Source of the DNA: Chryseobacterium gleum
GTDB taxonomy: Bacteria > Bacteroidota > Bacteroidia > Flavobacteriales_D > Crocinitomicaceae
Direction: 5' to 3'
Assembly (NCBI GenBank): GCA_945877045.1
Contig: CAMCQW010000068.1
Coordinates: 1-8,588 of the forward strand
DNA length: 8,588 nt
Below are positions 6,065 through 8,588 of this stretch, piece after piece. How positions within the stretch are numbered: the first letter of the stretch is position 1; each line of letters opens with the position of its first letter. The position numbers were made by a program, and so were the translations under genes. The notes beneath the pieces were generated by a model. The model did no database searches, was not told where the DNA came from, and was given only the letters and a program-made list of their open reading frames with translations.

Positions 6065-7636
6065 TTATTTCTTAAACGATAAAATACCAAAACGTTCCTT
6101 GCCTTTGGTAATAGCATAAAGTAATAATTCCTTGTCTTTTTGATTGACCATAATCATTTTGGGAATAACAATCGATGATAATTCTTTTCTAGAAAATAAT
6201 ATTTTTCTTACTAATACTCCCGTTTCAATATCAATGGAGCAATTAGCGACGGCATTATTTCTTGGCGACAAATTATAAGAATAGGTAGTATTATTTTCGT
6301 CGCGTGAAAAATCACCAAATTCATCATAATTTTTTTGGTTATCATTAAATATAAAATTCAATGTTTTTTCATTGGTAAAACTTTTATACGAACTATACGG
6401 CCCACCGTCATTAATGGAGACTTGCTGTTTATCGATTCGAGTTTCCCACATAAATTTTCCGTCTAATCCAATTCGGAATGCAATAATATCGTTGTAATAA
6501 TAATAATTAGTCGTGGTAGAAATACCCGTGCGAGAATCATAATTCGTCCTTGTTTGCACAAAATACTGCTCAATTGAACCTACTGAAGTACCATCTTCAA
6601 GGGTAAAGATGCTCCGTAAAGAATAATTGTAAATCTGTGGTGCTTGGCCCCTCGATTCATTTTTTCTTTCAAAACGATCCATTTGTCGATCGCTCATATT
6701 ATCCTTGAAAATCTGAGTCCCAAAAGGAATCATTCCCATAGTTATTATTGAATCTTTTGAAGCATCTAATCGCACAGAGAAAACACCCTCAATTCCTTGA
6801 AATTTACCATTTCCATATAAACCCGATAAAGAAATAGTATTCTTATCATTTGATGAAATAAAGATGTCATCGATTCTTTTTCCATCCACATCAATGGTAA
6901 ATTCTTTTAATTCATTGTCACGAATTTTATAAATATGCAAGGCTTTGAAATTCTCATATGATTTTACAAGAAGGCGATCATTTCGTTCGTTGTGTTCCGT
7001 TAGTAGCAGAAAATAATCGCCTGAATTTGAAATATGATCCTCGTTAATCGTGCTCATATTACCACTAAAAGGCAAGGTGTATTCTCCTTTTTGAATGCTT
7101 GTTAAGGTAGAATCTAAAATCACATAACCATATAAATCACTGTCTTCTTTCTTACCATTTATTTTCCAAACAACGCCTAAATACTTCCTGTTTTGTGAAC
7201 TAATAATAGTAAATTCAGGCTTAGATCCCATTTTTGGATTGGCATATTCTGCTATTAAATTAGAATTATCGGTAGGCAATAAATCAGGTCCCAATTCTTG
7301 GCTATACAAGCCCATCATACCATTTTCTTTATCGGACAAAAAGACGATCAATTTTCCACCATGATAATGAGCTGATTCGACCGTTGCATAACTTGAATTA
7401 ATAACTGGTTTAATTCTAGCCTTTTGCACCTCTTCCATATTATCATGTTCCACAATTCGATAACCACCTAGCACACCGCCTGACCAACGCAATGAGTAAA
7501 ACGAAGTGTTATTTTTTGGGATAATATCGAGTAGAGCACCCGAACTTTTCAAAATGGGGCCCCATTCAATAGGAAAATCCTGACAAAATAATGGCAAGGA
7601 TAACATAAATAGCATCGCACTAATTATAACTTTCAT
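6065..7636 (-). CDS. Exported protein of unknown function, possibly beta-propeller-like
   Basis: I do not recognise a named family. The 523-residue product begins MKVIISAMLFMLSLPLFCQ, a Sec signal peptide probably cut near residue 19. The Cys at 18 is not in a proper lipobox (Phe at -1), so a soluble or surface protein is more likely than a lipoprotein. The rest has no membrane segment and is rich in Asn, Asp, Ser and Tyr. It alternates short hydrophobic strands with polar turns (for example GYVILDSTL, GDYFLLLTEH, GVFSVRLDAS, DIIAFRIGLDGKFMW), which suggests a repeated beta-sheet fold such as a propeller; that is inference from pattern only. The stretch YYYYNDIIAFRIGLDGKFMW, followed by a basic/Gln segment and NDGGPYSSY, reminds me of conserved uncharacterised Bacteroidota secreted proteins. 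Its ATG overlaps the purB stop (ATGA), and the peptidase gene follows after 4 bp, so it is probably translated from the purB transcript. Confidence 0.85.
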   Translation of the reverse strand: MKVIISAMLFMLSLPLFCQDFPIEWGPILKSSGALLDIIPKNNTSFYSLRWSGGVLGGYRIVEHDNMEEVQKARIKPVINSSYATVESAHYHGGKLIVFLSDKENGMMGLYSQELGPDLLPTDNSNLIAEYANPKMGSKPEFTIISSQNRKYLGVVWKINGKKEDSDLYGYVILDSTLTSIQKGEYTLPFSGNMSTINEDHISNSGDYFLLLTEHNERNDRLLVKSYENFKALHIYKIRDNELKEFTIDVDGKRIDDIFISSNDKNTISLSGLYGNGKFQGIEGVFSVRLDASKDSIITMGMIPFGTQIFKDNMSDRQMDRFERKNESRGQAPQIYNYSLRSIFTLEDGTSVGSIEQYFVQTRTNYDSRTGISTTTNYYYYNDIIAFRIGLDGKFMWETRIDKQQVSINDGGPYSSYKSFTNEKTLNFIFNDNQKNYDEFGDFSRDENNTTYSYNLSPRNNAVANCSIDIETGVLVRKILFSRKELSSIVIPKMIMVNQKDKELLLYAITKGKERFGILSFKK

Positions 7637-8588
7637 AAGGTGTCATTTACGAGTTGCACGCCAAGATAATTCCAAGGTGTTATATTTTTAAGTTCATCTT
7701 TTAGCGCTGAAGAAATATCCAGCTTATCAATGAAATCATGAACAGTATCCTTGGTTACTTTTTCATTTTTCCTAGTCAATTGTTTTAAAGCCTCATAAGG
7801 CTTTTCGAATTGCTCTCTGCGTAAAATGGTTTGGATCGCTTCTGCTATTACTGCCCAATTATCCTCCAAATCTCCTTTTAATTTGGCTTCATTCAATACC
7901 AACTTATCCAAGCCTTTTAAAGTAGACAAAACTGAAATCAAGCTGTGGCTTAGAGGAACACCAATACTTCTCAAAACAGTAGAATCTGTTAAATCACGCT
8001 GTAATCGCGAGATCGGTAATTTAGCAGACAAATGTTCAAAAAGGGCATTGGCTATACCTAAATTACCTTCTGAGTTCTCAAAATCGATGGGATTCACTTT
8101 GTGTGGCATTGCCGATGACCCAATCTCACCCTCTTTTAATTCCTGTTTGAAATAATCCATGGAAATGTAGGTCCACATATCGCGATTTAAATCGATCAGT
8201 ATGGTATTCATCCGTTTTAATGCATCCAAAAGAGCTGCCAAGGTATCGTAATGGTCAATTTGGGTGGTCGTTTGATTTCTCTTTAAACCCAATGAATCCA
8301 AAAATGTATTGCTAAAATTTATCCAATCAGTACTTGGATAGGCGACATGATGCGCATTAAAATTACCGGTTGCCCCACCAAACTTTGCTGTGGAAGGTAT
8401 CGATTTGGCCACACGAAGCTGACCTGCTAATCGTTCTTGAAAAACTTGAATCTCTTTTCCCAATCTAGTTGGGGAAGCAGCTTGCCCATGCGTTCTTGCC
8501 AACATAGGAACATCTTTCCACTGTATGGCAAAAGTTCTTAATTTACCAATCACCTTTTCATATTCGGGGAAAATAACCTGCTCGAGGC
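7633..8588 (-). CDS. purB: Adenylosuccinate lyase, C-terminal two-thirds (5' end beyond window)
   Basis: PurB splits SAICAR to AICAR and adenylosuccinate to AMP, both releasing fumarate, in cytoplasmic purine synthesis. The reading frame is open to the right edge; 317 residues are visible of an expected ~450, so about 135 N-terminal residues are missing. The GTG at 8553 is internal: the codons before it continue the family sequence (LEQVIFPEYEK). Visible motifs are MLARTHGQAASP with the catalytic-region His, GATGNFNAHHVAYP, TTQIDHYD, and the superfamily signature SSAMPHKVNP (+ positions 8089-8118), whose serine is the catalytic base in this family. FENSEGN, RDLTDSTVLR and the C-terminal TPWNYLG complete a close match to the E. 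coli-type enzyme rather than the Bacillus type. The stop TGA overlaps the next gene's ATG by 4 bp (ATGA), indicating translational coupling. The fragment is intact as far as visible. Confidence 0.96.
   Translation of the reverse strand, partial: LEQVIFPEYEKVIGKLRTFAIQWKDVPMLARTHGQAASPTRLGKEIQVFQERLAGQLRVAKSIPSTAKFGGATGNFNAHHVAYPSTDWINFSNTFLDSLGLKRNQTTTQIDHYDTLAALLDALKRMNTILIDLNRDMWTYISMDYFKQELKEGEIGSSAMPHKVNPIDFENSEGNLGIANALFEHLSAKLPISRLQRDLTDSTVLRSIGVPLSHSLISVLSTLKGLDKLVLNEAKLKGDLEDNWAVIAEAIQTILRREQFEKPYEALKQLTRKNEKVTKDTVHDFIDKLDISSALKDELKNITPWNYLGVQLVNDTL

Noticed and set aside
7633..8588. purB as a truncated pseudogene starting at GTG 8553
   Set aside because: The frame stays open to the window edge and the residues before the GTG continue the PurB sequence, so the gene is cut only by the window.
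199..8588. folD and purB as parts of one purine/folate cluster
   Set aside because: Both serve purine synthesis, but they lie on opposite strands more than 6 kb apart with unrelated genes between them; no operon links them.
4111..8588. The peptidase plus unknown secreted protein as a defence or toxin system
   Set aside because: Neither protein carries an effector, nuclease, immunity or sensing motif, there are no mobility genes, and the neighbourhood is housekeeping.

Overview
The window looks like ordinary chromosome from an AT-rich member of the Bacteroidota, probably a Flavobacteriia-like lineage; the assignment to class is an inference. The evidence is the protein style (FolD, E. coli-type PurB, a two-domain Nfu protein, RecQ with a C-terminal helical extension), near-absence of Shine-Dalgarno sequences, A/T-rich start regions, and Bacteroidota-type -7 promoter boxes (TAnnTTTG).

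Left part (1-1265): the first 110 bases are the minus-strand 5' end of a gene for an exported protein that runs off the left edge. It is divergent from folD (199-1077, +). The 88 bp between the two starts hold the same 8-bp box, TATCTTTG, once on each strand at the right place to serve each gene. Between folD and the next gene lies a 188-bp AT-rich spacer. It contains a 16-bp perfect hairpin merged with a 10-bp tandem repeat, a second hairpin, and a run of ten T.

Middle (1266-4114, +): an Nfu-type Fe-S cluster carrier gene and recQ follow each other with a 50-bp gap and are probably cotranscribed. recQ ends tail to tail with the next gene; the two stop codons overlap in a single TTAA.

Right part (4111-8588, -): a compact three-gene unit reads right to left. 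It comprises purB (5' end beyond the window), an unrecognised exported 523-residue protein whose ATG overlaps the purB stop (ATGA), and, 4 bp later, a lipoprotein M1 aminopeptidase of the leukotriene-A4-hydrolase type. The tight packing suggests one transcript joining a purine biosynthesis gene to two cell-envelope proteins.

I found no mobile element, CRISPR array, RNA gene or phage module, and no evidence of a new multi-gene system. The best leads are the conserved-looking unknown secreted protein, the hairpin/tandem-repeat element after folD, and the lysine-rich, homopolymer-encoded insert in the peptidase.
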